64,000 nt of DNA from Steromphala cineraria (GCA_916613615.1 OU744724.1:44556662-44620661), one strand, 5' to 3'. Shown: positions 12,901 through 26,300, counted from the stretch's first letter. Numbers and translations: made by a program. Notes: generated by a model not told the origin, from the sequence alone.

Positions 12901-13631
12901 GTAAAAGAGTTAAAGAATATGTTTTTACTTTTTAATCTTTTGCTATTCACCCATGGTATTAACGTTCCGAGGGAAAATAAGTTATGAATTTTGACGTTGT
13001 GAAGGAGAAACACTTGGCAAAATGACTTCGTATCCCGATATAGTCAATACTATTCAATCTTTACTCTATGGAACATGGCCAAATTCAATTCGATTGACCA
13101 CATAATTGGATTAAATAATAACTTTTGCCAGCTCGGGTCAGTTAATTTCGTGCATTTACTATTGTTATAAAAGTGCATTTTAGACAGGAAGATATTGGAA
13201 GATAACTTTGTTTCTTCAATGAAACACAATTCCGGTTCCTACACAAGCGTGGCCTCTGCAATATCCTGATATCTATCTAGGTAAATGCCTCCTTACCAGC
13301 AAATGAAAGGCTTGCCTATCAGCAATAGGCGCAGTTACAGGATAAAAGATAAAAGGTTTGATTATAATATCATAAAATTGACTGAAAAAGTAAACACTGA
13401 GCATGGCTAACATACGCATAGTCTGCTAACCGTCAAGGTCCATAACTCCGTGAAAATATTTTTGGAAAACATTTCTCGAACTTGACCAAAAACATTATTA
13501 GCGTTTTCAGCACCCCATATATAAATCATCTCGATATCATAGTTTTCGAGAAAACTTGTTCCCATTGTTCGCTATGGGCTTAAGTTCGTCGAGGCGACAG
13601 AGCATTTCACAGAGCACAGAGCATTTCATAA

Positions 13632-15124
13632 AAATATGACCGAAGAGCATTGTCAAAGCCTGTATACTTGACAGCCGGTGTTCCCCAGGGCTCAGTATTG
13701 GGTCCCTTTCTTTTTATTGTATTTATAAATGACATTGCTGATGAACTTAATTGTTTAACAAGGTTATTTGCCGATGATACATCACTTGGCTTTTCATCAA
13801 TTGACCATAGATTACTTGAATATACTTTAAACTCGAACCTTGAAAAGCTTAGTTCTTGGGCAAAGCGTTGGCTAGTCAAATATAATCCAAATAAAACAGA
13901 AGCTATCATTTTTACTCTTAAGAAAGAAAGTAAAAACATAACACTGTATCTTGACGGGTGCGAAATCAGAAATGTAAATGAACATAAACACTTAGGTGTG
14001 ATACTTTCAGCCGATGGGAAATGGAATAAACATATTGATAAATTAGTATTGTCGATTTCTAAAATGATAAATTCAATGCGAAAACTTAAATTCATATTAA
14101 GCAGGCAAATTTTAGATAAGATTTATATTATGTTTATTAGACCACATTTTGAATATGCTTGTGAAGTTTGGGATGGGTGTAACTCAGAACAGTCATTTCG
14201 ACTTGAACAATTACAGTTAGAAGCGGCTCGTGTTATTACTGGTCTACCAAAATACACTTCACTGAAACATCTCTATTTTGAAACTGGTTGGGAAAAATTA
14301 TCAGAACGGAGAGAAAGGAGAAAGTTAACACTTTATCATAAATTACAGTGGGGTAATGCACCATCATATCTTGTAGATTTACTCCCACCGACTGTTGGAG
14401 ACACTACTTCTTATGATCTTAGAAATGCAAATAATTTTGTTATTCCATCATATAGATTGAAACATTCATGTATGTCTTTTATTCCTTCAACCACAGTGTT
14501 ATGGAACGATATCCCATTAGATAAGCGAAATGTAACATCAACAGAAAAGTTCAAATCATATTTGAAGAAGCCAATTGTTTCGGCACCATCTTATTTTTCA
14601 TCAGGTATGCGTAGGTTAAATATTTATCATACACGTTTAAGATATCACGTAAGTGAGTTGAAATATGATTTATTTAAAGTTGGCATTAAGGCGGATTCAA
14701 CATGTGAATGTGGTTATTTATGCGAAAATGTTTTTCACTTTATGTTTGAGTGTCCTTTATATGATGAACACAGATTAAGAATGTTAAATGTATTAAAATC
14801 ATATGTTAATGAAGATGCCGTAAATTTAGATTTAGTTTTATGTGGCAGTAAAAGCCTTTCAATTTTACAAAATCAGGTCATTTTCAAGGCAGTCCAACAA
14901 TATATTTTAAACAGCAAGCGCTTCTGTTGACTGCAGCATGTACATATTTACTTTTGTAAATATCTTTCTACCATTCTGTATTATACTATTTTCCATGTTT
15001 TCATGTATGTCACTATATATCTATCATTTTGTAAATACTTGGGAGAAGGTTACCTAAGTTGGATAACTTGTTCCTAATCCCTTTCTTTATTGAATAAAAT
15101 ATGTTTAAATCAAAATAAAAAAAA
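13632..15124 (+). mobile_element. 5'-truncated non-LTR retrotransposon: second half of reverse transcriptase plus C-terminal domain and 3' tail
   Basis: An open frame runs from about 13632 (just after a TAA) to the stop at 14928-14930, about 432 residues with no ATG at its start. It carries the reverse transcriptase blocks AGVPQGSVLGP, the catalytic LFADDT, NPNKTE and KHLGVILS in order. A C-terminal Cys/His-rich segment follows (CECG...HFMFECPLY). The endonuclease and the first RT blocks are absent, so this is a 5'-truncated dead-on-arrival copy. The 3' end holds gaataaaatatgtttaaatc and an A-rich tail near 15110-15124. The frame is unbroken, so the insertion may be fairly recent. A second 3' fragment lies at about 60984-61160 on the minus strand. 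The clade (Jockey/CR1-like) is a guess. Confidence 0.88.
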
Positions 15125-15278
15125 TCAGAGTAGGACGGACTGACTGAATGACCACTATGTACAGCTGGGGTTTATTAACATGCTGTCTAATCTTACCACC
15201 TGCCAGTGGAACGAGGCATTTACAGTGATAGATATCAGGGAATTGTACGAGGTGCGCGCTTGAAAAAGGCCTTCGTTG

Positions 15279-18200
15279 ATGAAGCAGTATCGCGCTTTTA
15301 ATCTCAGGTTCCTGCAATGCCTGAACAACCTCAAGTTCTACATGCTGAATGCGGTGATCCTGTACGTCGTGTTCGGGTTCGTGTCCGGGTGGGTGGGGAC
15401 AGGCATACAGGAGATTGAGAAACAGTTCGGGCTCTCCAGCAGTGTAAGTGCCACCCTAGCAACAGCACTCAACCTTGGCAACTCATGTACGGTGATATTC
15501 ATCGGCTACATCGGCACCAAGGTAAACAAGGCTAAGGGACTCGCTATTGGCATGACCCTGTTCGGAGTTGGACTCATTCTGAACTCTTTGCCGCACTTTC
15601 TTCTGGATCCCTATCAGCCAACTGCGATGGGTCCTGGTTTGTATTCTTAATCAAGTACCTACACTAAGAAGCATTCTTTGTATGAAAACAAGACGGTCCA
15701 TTGAAAGTAAATTACAAACAATCAAAAGGCTTCTTCAAGATACATTTTTAAAGATTAAAAAAAAACCCGTTTTGCTTTCTCTGACTTATCGGTGTCAACC
15801 GTGTTAAGATACTGAATAGCTCCTCTCCACACAGTAGATCCTAGACCAATCGCATCACGCTTAAATAAACAGATATGTAGAACAAATTTTCATAAGAGTT
15901 ACCTGACTAATGCTTTAAAATTTGAAAGGCCTTAACGATGGCCCTCCGATTGTTAAGACGTACAGGCGAACGTTAGAACATGCGACTATACCAGCTATCC
16001 TCAGATCGTTGTGTAGCGGAAACTGCCTAGTTGATTGAGTAAGTATCCCAGTAGAGGCAATATTTTGAATTCTAATACATCGAAACAAGATCGACTTCAA
16101 TCAGATTCTTAGGTTCTCTTCTACAGGAGGAAATGCAACATCTCCAGGACATATCACCTCAATTTGCCCACACAACGCCTCTAGCGGTGGTTTTAGGCCC
16201 CAAAGCAAGGGAGATAACCACATGGCTTACTTTTCGCTGCTGCTGGTTGGTCAGGTGCTGTCAGGGCTTGGATCTACGTTCGTTTACACTCTAGGCCTTG
16301 CTTATTTGGACGATAACGCTCCTGTTGGAACTGCCGCAGTTCTTATTGGTAAGAAAAGAGATTTAAAACATATATCCGTCGCTGTGGCAAAATTGTTTTT
16401 CTTAATTTAGTAACGTTTAAGATATGTCCATTGATTATGGAAAATCTTACAGGGGAAGTAGGCGCGTGTTTTGAATTTTTTTTATCGCATATAAACTTTC
16501 CTTTGTCACAGTGACATTACGTATATATACACCGTATAGGCCAAAAACTTGTTGGTTCGTACCAAACCATCAAACACCCTTGAACCTTAATCGTAAATAA
16601 CACCTTACTCGTAGTATTGTTAAATTAAATAAAAAATTAATTAATCTTATCATCCCCTCTTCCGATAGGCACCGTCAGTACTGTATCGACCATTGGAGGA
16701 GCTCTGAGCGCCTTAGTGGGAGGTCCAATCATCGAATACCTCTACGTGGACTTTGATAGAGTGGATACCAACAGGTTTGTATAGAGATTTTAACAGAGGG
16801 AACAGCATGCAATGTACAGTATTTATATACCAGCAGGAGAATGAAACCTATTCATATTGAAGAAATATTTGATGGTATGTCATTGACTTTCGGCCTTGTC
16901 AAAATGATTTGATCTTTCCATGGATTGTTGGAACTCGATTAATTTCTTTAATACAGTTCATAGAAGATGATAATCTGTCTGTGATGTCAAATGGCTGATT
17001 AAATAACAAAACAAAATATACATCAGTAAGTTCAATGGCTTTTGACGATGCAATCGTTGCCTTGTTGTCTTGCAATTGTTAGCGTTTATTTTCTTTTTCA
17101 AATTATAACTTTTCCCGCTTACAGCGTTTTACTGTCTCTTTAGCATTTGGTTTGAGCTGAGTGATGCGTGTCTTGCAGCCTCCCCTTCGGACCAGGAGAC
17201 CCCCAGTGGGTGGGAGCCTGGTGGATCGGCTTCCTTGTGGGAGGACTCGTCCTCATCTTCATCTCTCTACCGCTATCTGGCTTCCCGAGAATCTTGCCTA
17301 GTGAGAAGTTGAAATATAATTGATAGGACGTATATTTTACGGCGCTTCGTGACTAATAACACGTATTATGTATATTATCACCATCTCAGGCCATTTCGGA
17401 TTGTATGCAATCAATTTGAGGCTCGATTTGTGGATAACTTCATGTGCTTGTCTCTGATTGGTTATCTGTATGGATCAGTTCTTAGAGGTAGCGAGGTAGG
17501 AGTGATCCGTTTGATTTCAAATCAGGCAATAAGATATCAAGGTAACAATTAGGTCGCAATTTAAAAAGGTGGAAATGGTGGCTTGTCTTGTTACATACTA
17601 TATGCCTTTGAGGGTAAGAAACATTCTCAAAATACCGGGGTATTATCGCTTATCCTTACCTGTTAATGTGTCCCAGGCACCCCTCCTGACCATGATCAGA
17701 ATGCAGAGAAGAAAGAGGAAGAACGGGCAGCCTCGCTTCCTCGCTTCTTGAAGAAGACGTTTCTGGATTTCTTCAAGGCCTTCTTTAAATTGGTAACAAA
17801 GGTTACTTGACTGGATATAGTGACCTTTTTAGAGAACTGTTTTCTAAAATGGTATGAATTGTACTCCTAGCTTACGACCATATTACGTATTGATTTCAGG
17901 TAAATGGCAACATATAGATATCATTATAATACACTGCTGGGCATAATAACGTACACTGTTCGCGAAACACGTGTACTTAATTCTCGACAGGTGTGTACTT
18001 TAAGCTCACTTACATAAGGTGTCTTTGCAAAATCGCTTGTTCACAAAAGTTGATAATCAGTATATAAAGCCAAATGTTTATTACATATATTTATACTGTT
18101 AGTTTTCCCTTTCATTTATTTCTTTGAGGATATGTAGTCGTATGTAACAATCGTCAACTTTGATAAATGTTGTAAGAAGTTTTTGTCCCAATCAGATATT

Positions 18201-21200
18201 CGACATCGAGTACATGTGTATATGCATCGCCTACTCGATAGAAGGGGTCGCTATGGCGGGAATGTCCACGTTCGGCTTCAAGTTCGTCACTAATGAATAT
18301 GGACTTGGCTTCGACGTAGCTGGTTATGTTCTGGGTGAGTTCAGGCATTAACAGTCCAGGTCAGGATCCACTGTACAGAGCTAAGGCTAAGGTAATCGTG
18401 ACTCAATGGCATCGGCATCACTATATGGACAAAGGGTGCCCCATACACTAGGGAGGGCTGTGTAAAATAAGGAGAAGGTCTGCAGAATTGTTATGGCCAT
18501 TATGAATGCCCCATAATACCACGACTGTCAATATTGATACATATATACAGATACAGTTTATTTGATGTTCCAAATGATGCTAGAATGTTGTACGTGAACT
18601 TTTTTGTTGTGTATACATTACCCGAATAATTCATATATCCATTTTTGCAGGGACTAAGGCCATAATTGGTTCCGGTGGTTACATCTTGGCGGGGCTTGTC
18701 ATCAAATGGTTCCAACTGGATCTGGTTGGGATGGAACGAGCTTGTACTATATTCCTCCTCACTGCTGTTATCCTCGGACTCAGCCTCTTCCTCGGCTGCA
18801 GCAACATCAACATGGTGGGGATAGAGACACCATACCCTGGGGGCAGGTTAGAAACATGCTGTCTTTCTTCCCAAGTAATCTCTCATACAAGTTAGCCCCC
18901 CCTCCCACTCCCCTTACAACGCCTTTGTGGCAGCCTTGACGTCATCCCGGAAATGCCTTTAGGTGTTTGAACAGGTCGTTGGGGGATAGGTCTGGTCTGT
19001 AGAATGGGTGATTCAGCTGTTGGAATCCACATTCACGTATAGCGATCTTTGCAACTCTGTACTTGAGAACTTGAGCAGAGCACCACGTGTTAGCATTCCA
19101 AGGCGTTTCTGTCGAAGTGTTTTCGCATTTCTTGCATTAGGTTAGCAAAAAAATATGCGTTTAGCATCCCATATGATGGTGGCAATAACCTTGCCAGCTG
19201 TTGGTTGAGTGCGGAACTTGGGTAAATTAACTGTTTTAATTCCAGTTTAGTCCCAGTAGTTGATCCAGGTTTACTGTCTCGTCTTTGCAGATATAATATC
19301 TAAATGACTGTTGTCTAGAAATTGTTTTGACATGTGTCAATGTTAAAGGGACATTGAGTATGTTAATGTTTCTGATACAAGATTTTATTCAAAACACCTA
19401 TAAATTATATCAATCGGTAGATACATCTTTTAACTACAATTAGGTATATGAGAGTATGCTGACAAATCACAATAAGTCGATGTTATTATGTTCAAAAGAC
19501 ATTTTTTGTAACCGGAAGCGCCCGCTAGTAGATTGTGATGTCATTTAGCAGATTTCCGATTATTGCGTACTACGTCAGCTCGCCTATTTTCATCCGCAAT
19601 ATCAATCAATTACTAACAAATACCAACAGTATGTAAACCAGAGAACAATAAATTATTTAAGCATTATATTGATATTGAAAAACCAATTAACATAACTTTC
19701 TTCTAAACATTCCATGTAGCTTTTCTTTTCCTTTTCCCTCTTTGCCATCTGTGTTTACATTCAGTGTGTGAGCAGACTACGACATGGATATAGTAAATTC
19801 GTAACCCAACGAACTCGTACCGGAAACGTTTCCTAATTTTATTTATAGGCTTCGATAATTCAACATTAATTTCGTCTAAATATGTAACCATAACTAAGTT
19901 GACACCAAGATAATACTAAACGTGAACAAAAAAATACAAATAGCTTTCTTGTCGATATCATATTAGACATATACGAAATTTCTATGCAAATTAGGCAGTT
20001 CTTCATTCCGTTAAGGACCGAGTTATTATAGCTTAATTCGTCATCGGTTGGTGATATAATCAACTTATGTAAATAACTTCAACTTGTTCTTTCAAAATTC
20101 TAAAGATCATCGGGATTTTGACTCTGAATTTTGATTTCATATCTTTAAAATAATGTTTTGAAGCTAAATATTTATTGACAATATATTGAGGGTAACCTTT
20201 TTTATATAGAATACTTTTACACATTGAAATAATTTCAAAATCAGAACGTGCGATGTATTTTATAATGAGTGTAATTAGCTTAAATGGCCTTAATTGTTAA
20301 GAAAGAATGCTTTAATGATAAACATATCACTAATGACTAATAAACCATCAAATGGACTACGGATACGTTTTCGCCGTTTTGTTATAGGCACGAGTTTCTT
20401 TTCGGTACGAATTCCCGATGGGGAAAGCTTCGTTTTGGGTACGAATTCACCCACAGCAACAATGACCACAATGCTTTGCGAGAGAAAGTTATAAACTCGA
20501 TCTATTTATATCCTGGGGAAACACCTCTACTAATTATTTCGGTTTCTAAGCTTATTTTAGGTCAAACTAAATGGGGATAATTTTTGTGTATATGTTTCAA
20601 TGATATAGATTTTTAGCAGTGTTCTTAAATGTGTATCAAAACACTCAATGTCCCTTTAAAGTTAGACTAAAGTAACATCTGTCATAAGCTGACACTGTTT
20701 ATGTAAGCATAAATGCCCTTTTTGAACAGAGGTTTTTGAGCATTTCAACTTTTCCTATACCGTTTCGAGGACTAGGTCTGTTCTAGTGATAGCTGAATGT
20801 AAATATCTAGCTACTTTTACTTTTCTTTTCTTTTCTTTTTCATCAGTTCGACAGCAGGCCTTTTGTCTGAATGCCAAGGTCAATGCCAATGTGAAGGTCA
20901 ACCTTTTAATCCCGTGTGTGCCAATGGCGGACATGTCTACTTCTCTCCGTGCCACGCCGGATGTCAAGACATCACAGAAGAACTCGGGGTCAAGGTGAAC
21001 AGAGGCAGTAGGAAAAAGTCGCCTGCAGCAGATTCAGTGTAAAATTTACTCAATCAAATTGATATTCCCTCCGAACAGATCAAATCCCTGTTTCAATAAG
21101 AGTACTTCTCGAGTGTTACCCTAGCCGAAAGAAAATACCACAAAACTATCTGCATAAATTTCAGCAAATGAAAACCCTTCTGGCATTGAAAGCTTGCTGT

Positions 21201-23021
21201 TTGTCATCAGGTCCTATGCGATGAAAATGCCCCCGCTAAACAGTCGAATTAAAACTTGTCATACCAAACCATCTTGATCTGACTGAGGTTTTTGTAACGG
21301 CGTCGCTAGTTTCACAAATAGATTGATCCAATTAGGGTTTCTAGCTGGTATCTGTATTTAAACAAAATTAATGATGGAATATCATCTTGAAATCACATCA
21401 TGTCATCTCCACACTTAAAGACTTATAACAATGTTGTCTTTTCCTTTACTTCTAACTTCGTCCTTTTTTCAAGATGTTTACCAACTGTAGCTGTGTAGCG
21501 TTGACGAACAACGTCAGTCTGGACGACGTGAAGGCGACAGTGACGTCAGGGACGTGTGACGTGGCATGTTGGGAGACGTACCTCGTCCTTGCATGTCTCT
21601 TCCTCGTCTTCATCCTCATCATCTCCTGCTCAACCTTCTCCTCCGTCATGGTCTTCAGGTAGATATCCTTACGCTTCAGTGTTACCCGAGCTGGTAGACG
21701 AGGGATCATATTGGTAGTACTACATATACAAACTTTCATTTACGTGATATTAAACTTTGAAGATAGACTCATGACCACTTTGAGATTTATTCTTGCTCAA
21801 CCTTCTCACGATGATGTTCTTCAGGCAAATCATCTTTAGACAGTGTAACCCGAGTTGGTAGGCGAGGGTCCACATTGATATTTAAATTTCTGAATAAAAT
21901 TGGTTGATCAGTCGGAATATTTCGTATTTGTGAATAACAAATTTAAATACATATTTTTGTATTTTTATTTGAACCAAAAATGCAGTATTAACACGATAGT
22001 TTCGACTAAACAGTCATCAGGCGTACATGTATGTCAAATTGCGGGGGCATGTAGACCCTTCTTCTCTTTTTTCATGTTGAATTAACTTTCCCTCACTATT
22101 GTCCCCCGGTATATATATTATGTATCCTATATTGTGAACTTTTAAAAGACTCACTGTACGAGTCCAATGCAATATAATGCAATATCTTTACAATGAGTCG
22201 ACGTTAGATAATGTTTTATGGACTAATACGGGATTATCTCGTCTTTACTGTCTGACTCCACATCATTCAATTCTTGATGGTCTCTCTCTATTCGACATAT
22301 TAGACAGATATAAGATAAGGAATGTCGGCAAATGTAACAGTACTTGGTGTGGTTGAATAGGATTTGAGTCTTTCACAGTCAAAATGTTTTTGATATGAAA
22401 TAAAAGTTCTTACGTTTTTTCAAATATCTATTTCCAGATGTGTCGATCAGAAACTCAAACCGTTTGCCCTAGGGATTACAACGGTTCTTGCTAGAGTTAT
22501 CGGTAATTGGGTTTCAATTGCTTTGATGTCATCGGATACGATATTTGAATAACTAGACTTAATTCTTTGATATTTGGTCAACTTAATTGCTTCTATCATT
22601 AATGAACAGAAACGAACAAGCATAGGAAAGCGCTGAATCGGCAATTATTGTTATTCGCTTTTGAACATTTACGAACGTTAAACTATGCTATACACCTCTC
22701 CATTTGAGGTTTATTACAGCTAATACAGCTAAACTAAGATTTTATAACTGCAAACGTTGAATGCCTTCCCTAGGTAGTATCCCGTCCCCGCTTGTGATTG
22801 GTCGGATCGTGGATAGTGCGTGTCTAGTTTGGAGTGACCCACAGGAGGCTGGTGGACGGTACTGCCAGATGTATGACAAGCACTGGTTGACCACTGGGAT
22901 AGCCATCATGTGGCTAGTGGCCGGATTGGTCAGTGTCACCTTCATGTGTCTAGCACTGGTGGTCAACAGGTGGAAGAAGCGACGAGCAGAGAGAAGAAAG
23001 ACAAAAGCGGAGAATACTTGA
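15279..23021 (+). CDS. Solute carrier organic anion transporter (OATP/SLCO family), 11 visible exons
   Basis: Exons: 15279-15636 (start uncertain), 16127-16348, 16669-16774, 17179-17300, 17677-17792, 18196-18334, 18651-18846, 20847-20994, 21474-21658, 22438-22502, 22774-23021 (TGA). All are GT-AG and in phase, about 634 residues, close to the usual OATP length of 650-720. OATPs carry amphipathic organic anions across the plasma membrane through 12 membrane segments. Diagnostic parts are WVGTGIQEIEKQFGLSSS near the N-terminus, AYLDDN in exon 2, the superfamily signature DPQWVGAWWIGFL in exon 4, and in exon 8 a Kazal-like Cys-rich loop (ECQGQCQCEG, FNPVCANGG, FSPCHAGC). The C-terminal exon has IPSPLVIGRIVDSACLVW and a basic tail. 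An ATG at 15279 follows an in-frame TGA at 15261, but tttaatctcag at 15297-15307 is also a good acceptor, so an upstream N-terminal exon is plausible. The orthology within SLCO was not decided. Confidence 0.92.
19347..20655. mobile_element. TIR element flanked by TTAA (1.3 kb, non-autonomous) in the SLCO intron
   Basis: The ends are exact inverted repeats: agggacattgagt at 19347-19359 and actcaatgtccct at 20643-20655. Each end is bordered by TTAA (19343-19346 and 20656-20659), as expected for a TTAA target duplication of the piggyBac type. No transposase frame is visible inside, so it would need a helper. The TTAA bases could partly be chance in AT-rich DNA. Confidence 0.6.
21791..21882 (+). 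pseudogene. Duplicated 3' end of SLCO exon 9 plus its donor region, decayed
   Basis: This intronic stretch repeats about 21624-21722, which spans the end of exon 9 and the start of the following intron. Both contain tgctcaaccttctc, then a ttcttcagg/gtcttcagg junction, then gtgt(a/t)acccgag(t/c)tggtag and cgaggg. In the copy the donor GTAGAT has become GCAAAT, and the exon part has lost its reading frame. It is a local tandem duplication about 168 bases downstream of the original. Confidence 0.7.
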
Positions 23022-23074
23022 AATTAATAGTTTTGATTTTTAATTTGAATATTCATTACCATTCAGATCAAAAG

Positions 23075-23080
23075 AATAAA
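23075..23080 (+). terminator. Polyadenylation signal of the SLCO gene
   Basis: AATAAA lies 54 bases after the TGA of the last transporter exon. It also lies in the 300-base gap before the convergent acidic-protein gene, whose stop is at 23327-23325, so the two transcripts probably end close together or overlap. Confidence 0.55.
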
Positions 23081-23324
23081 TTAATAGTTGTTTAATGGAA
23101 AATACATTTCACTTGTGTATTATTTTGTAAAAATCATTTTAATAATCGAGTGTTTGAAGGTAATACTATCTTAATAGTGTAACATTTTTATTTCTTTGGC
23201 CATTCGTCCACGCTTTTGGTTTGGTGTCATGCATGTGCATGTCTACATAGACGAGGATAATGTTGTGCCATTTTGATTAGAGAGACGTCTCAACTTAAAA
23301 CAGAAAACAACAATGAAATGTTTC

Positions 23325-26300
23325 TTAGGGTATATTTATTAAACATGCAAATGGAAGTAAAACAAGATGATGATGTGTAATATCCTTATTAACAGAACGA
23401 GTAGCAAAAACAACAGCGATAAAAGTTCTTTTCATAAAGTAAAACTTTGTAAAATCTGCACTGTCGCAGCAAACCAGTACATTTCCAAAATCACCCTGAT
23501 AATATATGCAATCATTAATAAACATGAAAAATCTGATATGAAAGATGTCATTGAATTTAACTTCAGGATTCTGATCATAACCACCACAAACATCATCTTC
23601 GATAGTATGATGTCCTGCATTATAAGCATCATTATTTCTGACGACATTATCATGGTATCCGTCGTCACCATTATCACCAGCATCACCATCACAACCTTCA
23701 TCACCATGTGCTGTATTATAATCAGCAGAAGAAGCAGCATCACCACTATCACCATCATCACCACCATCATCACAACCACCGCCATCATCATCATTACCAC
23801 CACCATCATCACAACCATCATCATCACCATGTTCTACATTATAATAACCTGACGCTGGAGCATCACCAGCGAGAAGTGTAGATAGATTAATAACAGTGAG
23901 AACAGTTCCATGAACACGATCAGCCTCAGCATCAAAGGCTGATCGAAGCTGAGACGTGGAATTCACATTATTGGCATCACTGAAGCCATCTTCTTGATTG
24001 GTAACGATGGGACGATTCTTGTTAGTGCTGATGGATTCCTCCTTGATTTCATCATGGTTCTTAGTATCAGAAATATTGTCGTCGTTGATCTGAGCGTTTG
24101 TATGAGTATGATCATCATTACCCGAAAATGGGTCAGTTGAATGACCAGAGTCATCAGTATAATGATCTTTAATTTCACCGTCACTAGGATCCACACCATT
24201 GTTATCCCCTTCTTCATTATCAACATTGAATCCGTGATCTTCATCGTGATGGTGATATTTATTATAACCATAGCATTCGTCTGCAGTATTGTAATGGACA
24301 TCATAATCACCATTATCATCACTATCACCATCATCATCACAATCGTCGTGATCCACGTCACTATGTGGATGGTTGAGTGAAGCATCAGTTACCTGCCCAT
24401 AAGAACTCCCAACAGCAGTGGTGTCCTCACCTCCAGACTCGAAACTAGCATCACCATTACCATGAGTAGCATTGTTAGAATTATTTGAGTTACAATTACC
24501 ATTACCGACAAGACCTGTGGCCTCAAGAGTACCAGCACGTGGTGTTTGCCCGCTTCCATTGGGTGGTGTACTATCAGGTGATTCTTCAGAAGAACTAGCA
24601 GAGTAAATGATACTGCTAACATCAGGGACTGTAGCTACATTTGAATCGTCAGTTATACCATTTGAGGGTGCATCAATTGTGCTCTGGTTGGGATCGTTGC
24701 AGATATCAGCCCACATCACTCCAGAGGGAACGCTGAACAAAGGATCCTGTTGAAGTTCAGCATCTTCAACAGTCCCGAGGGATGAGCTATCACGGGCGTG
24801 GCGATCTTTTCCATTGTGAACATCAGCATTTGTGTAAGTATTACAGTTGTCCTGTTCTCCGTCATCTTGACTTTTTATAGACAGAAGTTGAGGTTGCACA
24901 TCCGACTCAGTGTCAACATAACCGTTGGCAGATGATGTGTCGTCATCACTTTGTATGGTTGGAAGTTGAGCTTGGACATCCGACTCAGTGTCAACATAAC
25001 CGTTGGTAGATGCTGTGTCGTCATCACTTTGTATGGTTGGAAGTTGAGCTTGGACATCCGACTCAGTGTCAACATAACCGTTGACAGATGCTGTGTCGTC
25101 ATCACTTTGTACAAAGGGAAGTTCATTGAACCCATCTCCGGCACCGTCATCCTCACACCAGGGAGTTTCTCCAGAAGCCCCAGCAGGGAGTCCTCCAGCT
25201 CCTCCTTGGGTTTCAGCCTGCTCGCACACATCAGCCCACAGAGCACCTGCTGGAATACTGAAGGTTGGGTCGGGTTGAAGCCCGGAGCTTTCATCAGAAG
25301 TAGATGCAAGAGTTGAGAGAGAGGATGTTTTATTGTTATTGGAAACTCTGACGTCCGAGTTGCTGACATCGGGACATACATCTACCCAACTTACTCCAGC
25401 AGGGATATTGTAGTCCGGATCTTCCATCAGGTCAAACTCATCCATGTCATTAACATAAGACATTGAAGCCATTGAAGCCGTGTTGTTACCAAGGGAATCA
25501 TTGTCAATGAGTTCAGATAGAGGAGGAGAGATTACAATGGTTGGAATCCTTGACAGATTGATTGATGAGTAATGTGCTATGTGGACTTCAGAATTTTGAC
25601 CAGGAACATCAATAATTGTAGAAGAGGCAACATGATTGTTAGTTTGAGGATTATTTTCAGTAATGGCGACAACGTCCTCACACAAGTCGGACCACAACAC
25701 TCCTGGCGGGACGCTGAAGTCAGGGTCAAATTGGATTTCATCCAGAACACAATCGGTAGTGTCATGCCAACGACTATCTGTTTCTCCTTCAATTTTGAAA
25801 TCACCTTCGATTCTGTCTTTATCTTTCTCAACATTTTCGTTGGACAAAGGTTTGCTTCTATTCTCAATCATCTGAGTTCCAACCCTATTCCTAGTACAGT
25901 GAAATTCAGCGCTGAGGCCAGCCTCAATGTCGCAGCTGCCATCTATCTTCACGTGGGTGCAAACAGCACTCCCTTCTCTCCTTGGGTGAAGAGAGAAACC
26001 CTGGTGTAGGTCGAGCTCCAGTTCCTCTCCTTCTGGGCAGTCCCCGTCTATAGTCTCAGTGCTGGGAGTCCCATCTGGGTCGATCTTAGTGTGCCCTAGA
26101 CCACGCCATAGCTTGTACCCAGCGTCTAAACCAATATTTTTGAGATTCTTAAATTCATTGTCTCAGTTATGCAAAACAAATTTGCTATTTTACTCTTCGT
26201 CAATAACATCAATATTTCCTGTAACATTTGCTTCAATTTTAGCCCCCTTTTACTCTTTTAACGTTTTCTGGAATGATTTTAGAAATCAAATAACGAAGGA

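Larger units (their letters stand above)
10084..13600. other. Intergenic or intronic repeat-rich DNA between PLB1 and the LINE fragment
   Basis: No gene was recognised. It contains the 10.72-10.88 kb hairpin, a tRNA-like SINE head at 11.44-11.51 kb, a two-unit tandem duplication at 11.68-11.78 kb (both units carry agagacctcc and caatagacga) and a SINE-like tail at about 12.85-12.90 kb. Part of it may be the first intron of the downstream transporter, whose N-terminal exon was not found. Confidence 0.5.

Noticed and set aside
13607..14095. Minus-strand 162-codon frame
   Set aside because: It is the antisense of the reverse transcriptase and has no features of its own.
23367..23852. Plus-strand 161-codon and minus-strand 132-codon frames inside the acidic gene
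   Set aside because: They are shadows of the GAT/CAT-rich coding DNA read in other frames, giving runs of Ile/Thr or Met/Val.
24951..25316. Plus-strand 121-codon frame with repeated MYGWKLSLDI-type words
   Set aside because: It is antisense of the 78-bp coding repeat; the minus-strand frame spans far more and includes the conserved motif copies.
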